Below are positions 32,287 to 41,818 of a stretch of DNA of 64,000 nucleotides, piece after piece. Source of the stretch: Paenibacillus yonginensis. Lineage in GTDB: Bacteria; Bacillota; Bacilli; Paenibacillales; Paenibacillaceae. The stretch is from NCBI RefSeq assembly GCF_001685395.1, contig NZ_CP014167.1:1989501-2053500 (forward strand). The letters run 5' to 3'. Below the pieces are notes generated by a model. It was not told the origin of the DNA, did not search any database, and saw nothing but the letters and a program-made list of their open reading frames with translations. Every line of letters begins with the position of its first letter. Within the stretch, counting starts at the first letter, position 1. Position numbers and translations under genes: made by a program.

Positions 32287-34746
32287 TCAGGCTTCCGTTG
32301 AAGCGCCGTAATGAGGCAGCTGCAGCAAATCCAGAATCAGGTCCTCTTTGTTCAGGCTGACCAGCGCCTTCCCGATTGATTTGCGGTCAGCAAGCGGCGC
32401 CTGCTCGGAGGAGAAGGACAAGCTTTGTCCCTCCCGGGTAACCGCCGTGAGCTGAAGCGGCTCCTTCACCCAATAAGCGCCAATAACGGCATTGCCGTTA
32501 GGCTTGACACGTTTGCCTTCCTTGAATTCAAACGTTTGTATCCCTTTGCCGCCGCGGCTTTGGGTTGGATAATCCAGCAGCAGGGAACGTTTGCCGTAGC
32601 CCAGGTCGCTGACGACCATCACTTCGCCTTCATCGCCATTCAGCAATAAGGCAGCTGTCACTTCGTCTTCGTCACGCAGCTGGATGCCGCGAACACCGGC
32701 CGCCACCCGGCCCATCGTTCCCACTTCCTGTTCATTAAAGCGGATCGCCATGCCAAGTTTGGTCACCAGCATTAAGTCTTTGTCGCTTCGGCTTTGATTC
32801 ACCGAAATAATTTCATCATCAGCGCCGACCTTGCAGGCCGCCACAGCTGAAGAACGTTTTGTCTCGTATTCGCTAAGCAGCGTCCGTTTCACCTGCCCGC
32901 GTTTGGTCACAAACACAAGGCTCATATCCGGCTGGTCGAAATGGCGCACCGGAATTACGCTGACAATCCGGTCTTCTTTCGTCAGCGGGATGACGTTAAC
33001 GATGGCGGTGCCGTTATCCTTCCATTTGAACTCCGGTATCTGATGCACCGGAAGCAGGAAATATTGGCCGCGCTGCGTAAAGATCAGCAGATTCTCCAGC
33101 GTATTGACGCTGTGAATAAACTTGATATAATCGCCTTCCTTGACGCCTGCGCTGCCAATCTCGCCGCCGGAGCGGGTATAGGACAACATGCTGGTCCGTT
33201 TGATATACCCTTCGCCGGACAGAGTCACCAGCACATCTTCCTGGGTGACCATGACCTCCAGGTTTACCTTCAGCTCTTCCACTTCGCCCTGAATCACCGA
33301 ACGCCGGTCAATCCCGTATTTGTCGCGAATTTCGACCAGTTCCTTTTTGATCACCGAAACGAGCTTTTTATCGCTGTTCAGAATCGCTTCAAGCGAAGCT
33401 ATTTTCTTCTGCGTTTCATCCAGCTCTTTCTGAAGCTGCGTGATCTCCAGATTGGTCAAGCGGTACAGCTGGAGCGTCAGGATCGAATCCGCCTGCCGTT
33501 CGGAGAAGCCGAACATCCACTGCAAATTGTTCTGCGCATCCTGCCGGTTCTTGGAGGCTTTAATTGCGTCGATCACTTCATCCAAAATGTTCAGCGCTTT
33601 GACCAATCCTTCGAGTACATGCGCCCGGTCCTGGGCTTTCTCCAGTTCAAATTGCGTCCGGTGGGTCACCACCTCGCGCTGATGCGCGATATACGACTGC
33701 AAAATTTCGCGAACGCCAAGCTGGCGCGGCGCTTTATTAACGATAGCGACCATATTGAAGTTGTACGTCACCTGAAGATCTGTTTTCTTAAGCAGATAAG
33801 CCAGAATCCCGTTGGCATCGGCGTCTTTTTTTAATTCAACGACGATCCGCAGGCCGGCACGTCCGCTTTCATCGCGGACTTCAGCAATGCCTTCTACCTT
33901 CTTCTCCAGCCGGATATTCTCCATGGCGGTTACCAGGCGGGATTTGACCACCTGATAAGGGATTTCGGTAATAACGATCTGCTGCTTGCCGCCGCGGACC
34001 GTTTCAATTTCCGTTTTGGAGCGGATATAAATCCGTCCTTTGCCCGTTTCATAGGCTTCACGGATGCCCTCTTCTCCCATGATAATCCCGCCGGTCGGGA
34101 AATCCGGGCCTTTGATGATCTGCATCAGCTGCTCCAGCGTGGTGTCCGGTTTCTCCATCAGCTCGATGCAGGCATCGATCGTTTCGCGGAGATTATGCGT
34201 CGGAATTTCCGTAGCAAAGCCGGAGGAAATGCCGCTTACCCCGTTAACGAGCAGGTTTGGAAAACGAGCCGGAAGCACCACCGGTTCTTTCGCCGTGTTA
34301 TCGAAATTGTCCTTGAACAGCACCGTCCGTTTCTCGATGTCACGGAGCAGTTCAAGCGCAATCGGCGAAAGCCGGGCTTCCGTATACCGCATAGCCGCAG
34401 GCGGATCATCGTCCTGTGAACCCCAGTTGCCGTGTCCGTCCACCAGAACATGCGCCATCTTCCATGGCTGAGCCATACGCACCATGCCGTCGTAAATCGA
34501 CGAATCGCCGTGAGGGTGATAGTTACCCATCACATCCCCGACCGTCTTCGCGGATTTGCGGTACGGCTTGTCCGGCGTGTTGCCCGAATCGTACATCGCG
34601 TACAAAATCCGGCGCTGAACCGGCTTAAGCCCATCCCTTACGTCCGGAATTGCCCGGTCCTGAATGATATATTTGGAATATCTGCCGAACCGGTCGCCAA
34701 CAACCTCTTCCAGAAAGGCCGGCAGAAAATTCTCAAGCGTTCCCAT
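32287..34746 (-). CDS. parC: DNA topoisomerase IV subunit A
   Basis: An 819-residue type II topoisomerase A subunit that cuts and rejoins DNA to decatenate chromosomes. The active-site Tyr lies in [11 protein letters not shown]. The quinolone-resistance region reads [17 protein letters not shown], with Ser and Asp at the two key positions (the usual sensitive state is Ser and an acidic residue). The C-terminal beta-pinwheel domain (from about residue 500) is complete. It follows parE by 14 bases, in the order parE-parC usual in Bacillales. Gyrase A is unlikely because gyrA is normally beside gyrB near the origin. Confidence 0.95.
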   Translation of the reverse strand: MGTLENFLPAFLEEVVGDRFGRYSKYIIQDRAIPDVRDGLKPVQRRILYAMYDSGNTPDKPYRKSAKTVGDVMGNYHPHGDSSIYDGMVRMAQPWKMAHVLVDGHGNWGSQDDDPPAAMRYTEARLSPIALELLRDIEKRTVLFKDNFDNTAKEPVVLPARFPNLLVNGVSGISSGFATEIPTHNLRETIDACIELMEKPDTTLEQLMQIIKGPDFPTGGIIMGEEGIREAYETGKGRIYIRSKTEIETVRGGKQQIVITEIPYQVVKSRLVTAMENIRLEKKVEGIAEVRDESGRAGLRIVVELKKDADANGILAYLLKKTDLQVTYNFNMVAIVNKAPRQLGVREILQSYIAHQREVVTHRTQFELEKAQDRAHVLEGLVKALNILDEVIDAIKASKNRQDAQNNLQWMFGFSERQADSILTLQLYRLTNLEITQLQKELDETQKKIASLEAILNSDKKLVSVIKKELVEIRDKYGIDRRSVIQGEVEELKVNLEVMVTQEDVLVTLSGEGYIKRTSMLSYTRSGGEIGSAGVKEGDYIKFIHSVNTLENLLIFTQRGQYFLLPVHQIPEFKWKDNGTAIVNVIPLTKEDRIVSVIPVRHFDQPDMSLVFVTKRGQVKRTLLSEYETKRSSAVAACKVGADDEIISVNQSRSDKDLMLVTKLGMAIRFNEQEVGTMGRVAAGVRGIQLRDEDEVTAALLLNGDEGEVMVVSDLGYGKRSLLLDYPTQSRGGKGIQTFEFKEGKRVKPNGNAVIGAYWVKEPLQLTAVTREGQSLSFSSEQAPLADRKSIGKALVSLNKEDLILDLLQLPHYGASTEA

Positions 34747-34760
34747 GACCCATCACCTTC

Positions 34761-36740
34761 TCATTCCTCAAACTCTGTGAAATCTACATTCTCAACGATC
34801 CAGCGCTTACGAGGCTCAACCTTGTCCCCCATCAGCGTTGATACCCGGCGTTCCGCTTTGGCTGCGTCTTCGATTTGAACCTGCAGCAGAGTCCGCGTTT
34901 CCGGATTCATGGTTGTTTCCCAAAGCTGATCCGGATTCATTTCCCCGAGTCCTTTGTAACGCTGCAGCTCAAAGTTTTTGCCAAATTCCTTCAAATAGTT
35001 TTGCAGCTGTTCGTCCGTCCAGGCATAACGAACCGTTTCCAGCTTGCCCGATTTGCGGGTAATTTTGTACAGCGGCGGCTGTGCGATATAAACCCGGCCC
35101 GCATCGATCAGCTCTTTCATGTAGCGGTAGAAGAACGTCAGCAGCAGCACCTGAATGTGTGCGCCGTCCGTATCGGCGTCAGTCATAATAATAATTTTCG
35201 AAAAATTGCTGTCTTCGAGCTCAAACTCCGTTCCGATCCCGGCACCGATTGCCGTGATGATCGCCCGGTATTCCTCATTCTTCAGAATGTCGGCCAGCTT
35301 GGCTTTCTCCGGATTCATCGGTTTGCCCTTCAGCGGCAGAATCGCCTGAATTTTGGAGTCCCGCCCTTGCTTGGCCGATCCGCCCGCCGAGTCGCCTTCC
35401 ACGATAAACAGCTCGGTCCGCGTAAAATCCTTGGACTGTGCCGGCGTCAGCTTGCCGCCCAGGTTCGAGCTTTCGCTGCGCTTCTTGCCGGTCCGCATTT
35501 CATCGCGTGCCTTGCGGGCCGCTTCGCGCGCTTTGGAAGCCTGAACAGCTTTCTTGATCAGCGTTTGAGCAACACCCGGATTCTCCTCCAGGAACAGCTG
35601 CATCTTCTCGGCGACCGTCGCATCAACCGCACTGCGCGCGGATGCGCTTCCGAGCTGATCCTTGGTTTGGCCCACGAACTCAACTTCGGACATCTTCACG
35701 CTGATGACGGCCATCATGCCTTCGCGCAGATCCGAGCCTTCCAGATTTTTGTCCTTCTCTTTCAATATTCCCGCTTTACGTGCATATTCGTTCATCACGC
35801 GGGTATAAGCGGTCTTAAATCCCGTTTCATGCGTGCCCCCGCCGCGGGTGGGAATCGAATTGACGAAAGAGGCGATGGTTTCGGTATAACCGGCGTTGTA
35901 CTGCATCGCTACTTCCACTTCGATTTCGTCGCGCTCGGCATAGAAATGAATAACATCATGAAGCACATCCTTGCCTTCGTTCAAATATTCGACAAACTGG
36001 CTGGCTCCACCTTCATAATAAAATTCATCGGCCCGGCCAGAGCGTTCATCCTTCAAAACAACCCTTAAACCCGAGTTCAGGAACGCAATTTCCTGCAGAC
36101 GTTCGGCAAGCGTATCGTAATTCAAGGCAATGCCGTTTTGAAACACACGAATATCCGGTTTAAAAGTAACCTTGGTGCCCGTTTTGTTTGTATTGCCAAG
36201 CACCTCCAGTCCTGTCACCGGTTCACCGACATGCTCCTTGCCGTCCTTGCCGACCCAATATTCAAACCGCATGCGATGAATTTTGCCTTCGCGGTAAATT
36301 TCAACTTCAAGCCACTCCGACAATGCATTCGTCACGGAAGCGCCTACCCCGTGGAGTCCCCCTGACTTTTTGTATCCGCCTCCGCCAAATTTGCCGCCTG
36401 CGTGAAGAATCGTAAAAACGACCTGCGGCGTCGGAATTCCCGTTTTATGCATGCCCGTAGGAATACCGCGTCCATTGTCCAAAACCGTTACCGTACCATC
36501 TTTATGAAGGGTAATATCGATTCTGGAGCAGTATTTGGCAAGATGTTCGTCTACGGCGTTGTCCACGATCTCCCAAACCAGATGATGCAGACCCGACGAG
36601 CTTGTGCTGCCGATATACATCCCCGGCCGTTTTCTGACCGCGACAAGTCCTTCGAGCACTTGAATATCGTCCGCGTCATATCCTGCTTGTTCCGCCCCGT
36701 TCCCGGAGTTAGCCGCGAACAAATCGATTTGCTCGGCCAT
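34761..36740 (-). CDS. parE: DNA topoisomerase IV subunit B
   Basis: A 659-residue ATPase subunit. The GHKL ATP site reads LEGLVAVRKRPGMYIGS, EIVDNAVDEHLA and DNGRGIPTGMH, with GGGGYKKSGGLHGVGAS as the lid. The TOPRIM domain has the EGDSAGGSAKQGRD and DADTDGAHIQ motifs that bind Mg2+. Length and the adjacent parC distinguish it from gyrB. GGGGGAG precedes the ATG. Confidence 0.95.
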   Translation of the reverse strand: MAEQIDLFAANSGNGAEQAGYDADDIQVLEGLVAVRKRPGMYIGSTSSSGLHHLVWEIVDNAVDEHLAKYCSRIDITLHKDGTVTVLDNGRGIPTGMHKTGIPTPQVVFTILHAGGKFGGGGYKKSGGLHGVGASVTNALSEWLEVEIYREGKIHRMRFEYWVGKDGKEHVGEPVTGLEVLGNTNKTGTKVTFKPDIRVFQNGIALNYDTLAERLQEIAFLNSGLRVVLKDERSGRADEFYYEGGASQFVEYLNEGKDVLHDVIHFYAERDEIEVEVAMQYNAGYTETIASFVNSIPTRGGGTHETGFKTAYTRVMNEYARKAGILKEKDKNLEGSDLREGMMAVISVKMSEVEFVGQTKDQLGSASARSAVDATVAEKMQLFLEENPGVAQTLIKKAVQASKAREAARKARDEMRTGKKRSESSNLGGKLTPAQSKDFTRTELFIVEGDSAGGSAKQGRDSKIQAILPLKGKPMNPEKAKLADILKNEEYRAIITAIGAGIGTEFELEDSNFSKIIIMTDADTDGAHIQVLLLTFFYRYMKELIDAGRVYIAQPPLYKITRKSGKLETVRYAWTDEQLQNYLKEFGKNFELQRYKGLGEMNPDQLWETTMNPETRTLLQVQIEDAAKAERRVSTLMGDKVEPRKRWIVENVDFTEFEE

Positions 36741-36825
36741 TCATGCTCCCCCTTTGATCTTTTGCTCGATGTAGGGCTGAGATGGCCCCGAATGCAAACA
36801 AATGTTTTCTTAATCCTTGTACATT

Positions 36826-37824
36826 TTAATTCAATATATCCTGTTTCGTAAAGACAATGAAGGAAACAACTAGTGAAGCCGCCCCCCAAATCGCCAGTAC
36901 AGCCAGGGAGAAACCAAGCGTCATCCCTTCAATGGGAGCTGGTGTTCCCGATAAATAATCGGTCAATTCCAGGTTGACCATAAACAAATATTTGGCGCTT
37001 TCCCACGCGGAGGCCATATTCGTGAGAATACTGCCGGCAATCAAGGCAGCCATCATGATAACGATGCTGGCCGAGGTGCTCCGCACCAGAACGGAGATCA
37101 TGAAGGCGAGCATGGAGACCACCAGACTGACAAACCAGATCAGCCCAAGCTGCATAAACAGATACAGCCATTGCGGAACCGCATGCACACCCGAAAGGTC
37201 GACATCGCTCCCATCAAGCTGAAATCCGGTAAAGACCGGCATCGTAAACCCTTGATACCCAAACACAAGGCCGGAAATGGCATAGCAGATCACAAACGCC
37301 GAAGCGACGGTCAGCGAAACGAACATAAACAAGGTGATCAGCTTGCTGAGCAGCACCTTCCATCTCCGGACGGGTTTGGTCAGCAGCATTTTAATCGTGC
37401 CCGACGTTCGTTCCGAGGATACAATATCCGAAGCAATTCCCATAATCAGCAGCGGGATAAACAAGGAAGAGGCGTTGTCCATAAACTCTCTCGTAAAAGT
37501 AACGCCGCCCGGCTGCTGCGGGTTTACGTCATGATCCAAATAATATTTCATTTGCTGAATATAGATTTGACGATATTTCTTCCATTCATCCGGGATCCGC
37601 GAACTTCCAAGCGAATTCTGGTTGTCCGTGATGGCCTGCTGGACGGATCTGCGCCAGTCGTCGCCGAATTTCTCCTTGTTCCGCTCGGCCACCTTCATCT
37701 GTGCGTAAGTAAACATCGGCACCAACACGACAAGGACAAGCAAAATTACGTAAAAACGCTTTTTACGGACCATTTTTATCGTCTCGTTCTTTATCAGCGG
37801 GAGGAGGTTATTCAATGGTTTCAC
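36826..37824 (-). CDS. ABC-2 type permease
   Basis: A 332-residue membrane protein with an N-terminal helix (RFYVILLVLVVLVPMFTYA), an outer domain of about 100 residues and five C-terminal helices. SDIVSSERTSGTIKMLLTKP is the characteristic ABC-2 cytosolic motif before the second helix. Its start overlaps the end of the upstream ATPase gene by 17 bases. Export of a drug, peptide or lipid is likely but unspecified. Confidence 0.82.
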   Translation of the reverse strand: MKPLNNLLPLIKNETIKMVRKKRFYVILLVLVVLVPMFTYAQMKVAERNKEKFGDDWRRSVQQAITDNQNSLGSSRIPDEWKKYRQIYIQQMKYYLDHDVNPQQPGGVTFTREFMDNASSLFIPLLIMGIASDIVSSERTSGTIKMLLTKPVRRWKVLLSKLITLFMFVSLTVASAFVICYAISGLVFGYQGFTMPVFTGFQLDGSDVDLSGVHAVPQWLYLFMQLGLIWFVSLVVSMLAFMISVLVRSTSASIVIMMAALIAGSILTNMASAWESAKYLFMVNLELTDYLSGTPAPIEGMTLGFSLAVLAIWGAASLVVSFIVFTKQDILN

Positions 37825-38857
37825 CTTCCGTCATCTCGAGGAACAGCTGTTCCAGCGTAGGATTAAGTTTGTAAACCGACTGGATTCTGAGCCCTTCCGC
37901 CGTAAAGCTTTCCACAAAATCGGCCATCCTGCTGCTTTCCATCTGGCAGATGACCGCATCCGGCGCGATGCCCGCCATCACCGAATCGTCCAGCACCGCT
38001 TCCGGCTGCGGGATAATCGGGATTCCGGACCGCTTCAGAAGCTCAACTACGCGGACACGCGGCTCCGCTTCCCAAACGACATAATTGGATTGGTTCGCAA
38101 TCAGTTCGTCAACGCAGCCAACCGCCAGAACCCGCCCTGAGCTGATAATAGCTACCCGGTCGCACAGCAGCTGAATCTCGCTGAGCAAATGGCTCGACAC
38201 AAATACCGCCATCCCCTGCTCGGCCAGCCTGCGGATGAAATCCCTCATCTCTTTGATTCCTTTCGGATCCAGTCCATTGGTCGGTTCATCGAGAATCAAC
38301 AGTTTCGGCCTGCCGAGCAGCGCTTGGGCAATCCCGAGCCGCTGCCGCATCCCAAGCGAATAAGTCCGCACCTTATCATGAATCCGCTGGTCCAGCCGGA
38401 CCAGCTCCACGACCTCTTGAATCCGGGCGGCATCGACGCCAGGCAGCATCCGCGCAAATTGCTCAAGATTCTCCCAACCGGTCAAATAAGGATAAACCTC
38501 CGGATTCTCAACGATAGCCCCGATCCTGGCAAGCGCCTGCTCTGGCTGGCGCCGGACATCATACCCGCAGATTTCTATCGTTCCCTTGGTGGGCTTGATC
38601 AGATCCACCAGCATACGGATCGTGGTTGTTTTACCGGCCCCATTGGGTCCCAGAAAGCCAAAAATCTCTCCGGCCAAAACGTTGAACGTGACATCCTCAA
38701 TGATCCATCTCCTGCCGATTTTCTTCCGGAGATGGCGCACTTCCAAAACGGATTGTCCCGGCCGGATCAGCCCATTGTCCTGGTTTCTCCGGCTTTCGCC
38801 GCTTAGCTCCTCCTGATCCAAAAGTTGTCCGCGGCCCCTTGAGGTTTGTTCCCGCAT
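37808..38857 (-). CDS. ABC transporter ATPase
   Basis: A 349-residue ATPase with a ~35-residue charged N-terminal extension. Walker A is GPNGAGKTT, the signature YSLGMRQRLGIAQALLG, Walker [13 protein letters not shown] and the switch His VFVSSHLLSE. It partners with the ABC-2 permease that overlaps its end. AGGAGGG precedes the ATG. No regulator or peptide gene adjoins that would identify the cargo. Confidence 0.85.
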   Translation of the reverse strand: MREQTSRGRGQLLDQEELSGESRRNQDNGLIRPGQSVLEVRHLRKKIGRRWIIEDVTFNVLAGEIFGFLGPNGAGKTTTIRMLVDLIKPTKGTIEICGYDVRRQPEQALARIGAIVENPEVYPYLTGWENLEQFARMLPGVDAARIQEVVELVRLDQRIHDKVRTYSLGMRQRLGIAQALLGRPKLLILDEPTNGLDPKGIKEMRDFIRRLAEQGMAVFVSSHLLSEIQLLCDRVAIISSGRVLAVGCVDELIANQSNYVVWEAEPRVRVVELLKRSGIPIIPQPEAVLDDSVMAGIAPDAVICQMESSRMADFVESFTAEGLRIQSVYKLNPTLEQLFLEMTEGETIE

Positions 38858-38923
38858 GTCGTTCCCTCCTTTTGCTCCCTGTTAGCTTCAGACCGATTTT
38901 GTGGTTTGGCTTCCTGCCTCCGG

Positions 38924-39739
38924 TCACTTCAGACTCTGCGCAATGCGCTCAGCGATCTGCTCGTAACCGGCGCTGTTCGGGTGAAAATGGTCCCCGGACA
39001 AATACGCTGCCAGATTCCCGGCAAACAGGTCGTAGGTCGGAACAAGAAGCGCTCCGTCATACGAGTTTAGCGCTGCCTGCGCTGCCGTATTCCAGCGCGT
39101 AACTCCGTTGTTCCCGATCGTTCTCATCTCCTCCAGATCGGAGAACGGGTTATATAATCCGATGTAAACCAGCGTGGCGCCGGGACTGATCTTGTTTAAC
39201 TGCTGAACGATCGACTTGAACCTTACCGAGGCTTTGTCAATGGATGTATTGAGTTCCGCAGCCGTAGGAAGCTCGCCTCCGTTTTCCATAGCTTCGGCTC
39301 CCTGAAACAAGTCGTTGCCTCCGATGGACAGCAGAATGACGTTTGCTTCCTTCAGCATATGCTGTACGCCGTTCTCCTTTAATTCATCCGTTAAACCGGT
39401 GGTGAGCAGCCCATTAATGCCCAAATTGCCAAGCAGCTTTACCTCGCGGCCCGGATCCTGCGTCTGAAGCCTTTCAACCGCCCGCTGTCCAAAACCTTTC
39501 CCTTCGTCATCCCCCGTTCCTTTGGCCAGCGAATCGCCGATGACGACGACCCCTATTTGCCCCGGAGGGGCGGACGCCGAAGGACCCGGAGAACTTTTTG
39601 CCGGTTCCGACGAAAAGTGCGGTGCAGAAGCGGGATTGGCAATATCGTTAACCGCATATATAAAACCGCAAAGCAGCAGCAGGGTCACGATCCCTGAAAC
39701 GAGACCGACCGCCGCCCAGAGCCTGGAAGATGAACGCAT
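38924..39739 (-). CDS. SGNH/GDSL-type esterase, membrane-anchored
   Basis: A 271-residue protein with an N-terminal helix (VGLVSGIVTLLLLCGFIYAV) and a Ser/Pro-rich linker. The hydrolase domain has block I VVIGDSLAKGTG (nucleophile Ser), block III SIGGNDLF and block V DHFHPNSAGY with the Asp and His. The active site faces outside. Homologues act on lipids, acetylated glycans or teichoic acids; the substrate is not evident. AGGAGGG precedes the ATG. Confidence 0.85.
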   Translation of the reverse strand: MRSSSRLWAAVGLVSGIVTLLLLCGFIYAVNDIANPASAPHFSSEPAKSSPGPSASAPPGQIGVVVIGDSLAKGTGDDEGKGFGQRAVERLQTQDPGREVKLLGNLGINGLLTTGLTDELKENGVQHMLKEANVILLSIGGNDLFQGAEAMENGGELPTAAELNTSIDKASVRFKSIVQQLNKISPGATLVYIGLYNPFSDLEEMRTIGNNGVTRWNTAAQAALNSYDGALLVPTYDLFAGNLAAYLSGDHFHPNSAGYEQIAERIAQSLK

Positions 39740-39868
39740 AATAGCCCTCCTGTCTGTAAACTTTTCAGCATAATTGTTAAACTTCGGCCTGTTGGCACGC
39801 TTTTCCTTTAACCTTTACTTAACATAATTCTTCTCCATTGAATTTGCAAATCGTTCAAAAATAAGCTC

Positions 39869-39897
39869 TTGTTCTTTGGTTCTGACAGGCGTATACT
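39869..39897 (+). promoter_or_regulatory. Promoter of the tRNA-Lys gene
   Basis: TTGTTC (39869-39874), a 17-base spacer and TATACT (39892-39897) place transcription start about 14 bases ahead of the tRNA. Confidence 0.65.
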
Positions 39898-39917
39898 AAG
39901 AAAAGTAAGGTACTTAC

Positions 39918-39990
39918 GGGTTATTAGCTTAGCTGGTAGAGCAGCCGACTCTTAATCGGCAGGTCGCAGGTTCGAGCCCTGCATAACCCA
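39918..39990 (+). tRNA. tRNA-Lys, anticodon CTT
   Basis: The acceptor GGGTTAT/ATAACCC, the D-arm with AGCTGGTAGAGCA, the anticodon arm GCCGA-CTCTTAA-TCGGC and the T-arm GCAGG-TTCGAGC-CCTGC are all paired. The anticodon is CTT, reading the lysine codon AAG. CCA is not encoded. It stands alone with its own promoter and terminator. Confidence 0.93.
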
Positions 39991-40008
39991 TATTGTGTTT
40001 TCTTTTTG

Positions 40009-40050
40009 TAAAAACTGTTTCTCACTCGAGAAGCAGTTTTTGTTTTTTTT
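40009..40050 (+). terminator. Terminator after tRNA-Lys
   Basis: AAAAACTG.TTCTC-ACTC-GAGAA.CAGTTTTT is followed by GTTTTTTTT. Confidence 0.85.
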
Positions 40051-40117
40051 AGCAAAAATATAAGCCCACCTTCCGCTTAAGCTGTCCCCTCGTGAATATT
40101 CATGTTTCTGCCCAAAT

Positions 40118-40156
40118 TAAAACACCTTCCGCAAAAGGTTTTGCGGAAGGTGCCTC
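40118..40156 (-). terminator. Terminator after the CAP-domain gene
   Basis: On the minus strand CACCTTCCGCAAAA and TTTTGCGGAAGGTG form a near-perfect stem with a two-base loop, followed by TTTTAATTT. Confidence 0.8.
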
Positions 40157-40184
40157 ACAAGCCGATTTCATTTTATAAGATCGC

Positions 40185-40712
40185 TTATTTCCCGACGAAT
40201 TCCTGAGACCAATACCCGTTATAGTAGCCGACTCCGATAAGCGTGTAGTTGGGATTGAGCATGTTTTTCCGGTGGTCCGGACTGTTCATCCAGTCTTTCA
40301 CGACTTCCGACGGCGTTTTTTGTCCTTTGGCGAGATTCTCGCCTGCATACCTAAACGAGATTTTGTAGCTGTCCATCATATCAAATGGAGAACCGTACTT
40401 CGGGGAGGTGTGGCTGAAATACTTGTGATTGTACATATCCATTACTTTGTTTTTTGCCATTTTCGTCAGGTTGGTGTGAATGACCAAAGGTTTCAACCCG
40501 GCTTTCTGACGGATTTGGTTGACCAGCTTGACCACCTGGGCCGAATTGTCGGCCTGGATCTGGGCGTACTTAACCTGTGCCGTCGATAGGGCGGTAACCG
40601 GAGCGGCTCCGGCCTGGCTTGGCCCTATGGCCAACATAGTAGAGAAGGCTAAAGAAACGGCTGTCCATGCTGCTCGTTTGTACCAACTACTCTTACTTCT
40701 GTTCTTCTGCAT
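40185..40712 (-). CDS. Secreted CAP (SCP/PR-1) domain protein, YkwD-like
   Basis: A 175-residue exported protein. A basic N-terminus and hydrophobic helix end in GAAPVTA, a signal-peptidase site, with no lipobox Cys. The CAP domain holds VKLVNQIRQKAGLKPL, HKYFSHTSP, AGENLAKG and WMNSPDHRKNML, with the paired His and Glu residues of the family cavity. Its function in Bacillales is unclear; several members are spore or envelope proteins. It has its own terminator. Confidence 0.88.
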   Translation of the reverse strand: MQKNRSKSSWYKRAAWTAVSLAFSTMLAIGPSQAGAAPVTALSTAQVKYAQIQADNSAQVVKLVNQIRQKAGLKPLVIHTNLTKMAKNKVMDMYNHKYFSHTSPKYGSPFDMMDSYKISFRYAGENLAKGQKTPSEVVKDWMNSPDHRKNMLNPNYTLIGVGYYNGYWSQEFVGK

Positions 40713-40802
40713 CTTGTCTCTCCTATGCGATTTATTACCAGTGGAACGATGTTCTTGTCACATTTTAACATGTTTTGTCTATCTGGTCATCCCCGAAAAT
40801 AC

Positions 40803-41690
40803 TCATTTTTGCAGGTTTTTTGTCATATATACCTGTTCAACGACCGGGGTAAAACCCAGGCTCCTCAGCACAAGTCCCGTGAGTGCGCTTCCGTTCTTCG
40901 GAAGGTTGGGAATCGTCCGGTTGATCGTGTCCTGAAGGTCTCCGAACGCCTGCCAGACCAGTCCCTTTAGAATCGAAACAGCCTCCGGATTGCCGGGCTC
41001 GGCTTCGCATTGATACAGCACGGTTGCCGCGTGTTCGCCGGCCGGATTAAAAATCTTTTTCCAATAGGCATATCCGACAACATGACCCTCCCGGTCCTTC
41101 GCCGCGGCTGCTTGTCCTTCTCTCGCGCTTTGCCATTGGGTTTGCCACGGGTTCAAAGATTTATAAAACGGGATTTTGGAGATATGGGCCGGAGGAATCC
41201 GGACAAAATCGTACCCTTCCGCTTCAGGTTTGCCGAGCAGCCGCTCGGCGGGGCCCTTCAAGCTTAAATGCTCCAACTCGTCCGCCTGTACATAACCTGC
41301 TTTTTGATATAAGGCGATGGCAGGCGTGTTCTGGCTCAGCGCTTCCAGCGTAGCAAGGTGTACGCCGTTTTCCTGAAAAAGAGTCAAGGCGGCTTCGATC
41401 AGCTGCCGGCCGACCCCGGTGCCCCGAAACTCGGCAGCAACACCGGTTCCCCCGTTCCAGCCGATTTTATGGCCATCCGCCTCGCGGATTCCGTTCAAAA
41501 CCAGGCCGGCAGGTATGCCGTCCTGAAAACCAACGATGGACAATTCGCTGGACAGCTCTTCCGCCGCCATCCGTTTCAGAAACGCGTCCGGCGTTGTCGT
41601 GGCATCAAATGCGTATCCTTCGAATCCGTCGTTCCAGGCTTTCACGGCCTCTTCCAGGGTGCAGGATTTAAGTTTTTTGATCTCCAGCAA
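40803..41690 (-). CDS. GNAT-family acetyltransferase
   Basis: A 295-residue protein starting at TTG 41690 after GAGGGGGAAC. The acetyl-CoA loop is VAAEFRGTGVGRQLIEAAL, followed by LEALSQNTPAIALYQKAGY. The C-terminal ~150 residues look like a second, degenerate GNAT fold. Substrate unknown. No obvious operon partner. Confidence 0.8.
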   Translation of the reverse strand: MLEIKKLKSCTLEEAVKAWNDGFEGYAFDATTTPDAFLKRMAAEELSSELSIVGFQDGIPAGLVLNGIREADGHKIGWNGGTGVAAEFRGTGVGRQLIEAALTLFQENGVHLATLEALSQNTPAIALYQKAGYVQADELEHLSLKGPAERLLGKPEAEGYDFVRIPPAHISKIPFYKSLNPWQTQWQSAREGQAAAAKDREGHVVGYAYWKKIFNPAGEHAATVLYQCEAEPGNPEAVSILKGLVWQAFGDLQDTINRTIPNLPKNGSALTGLVLRSLGFTPVVEQVYMTKNLQK

Positions 41691-41818
41691 GGATGTTCCC
41701 CCTCAATATTCATATATTGACCGCTACTCAGCTTGTTTCGGCATCGAGCGGCAAAATCCTTTCATTAAAAAGCCGGGGCAACGTTTTTACTCCGGAAATT
41801 CCGATATTCCGATCCCCG

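Noticed and set aside
32941..36068. Long plus-strand frames opposite parC and parE.
   Set aside because: They are complementary-strand shadows of strongly coding genes with no ribosome sites or recognisable domains.
36741..36825. LexA-like AAACAAATGTTT between parE and the upstream permease.
   Set aside because: The first half-site lacks the GAAC needed for a LexA box, and it lies at the 3' end of the permease gene as well as before parE; too weak.
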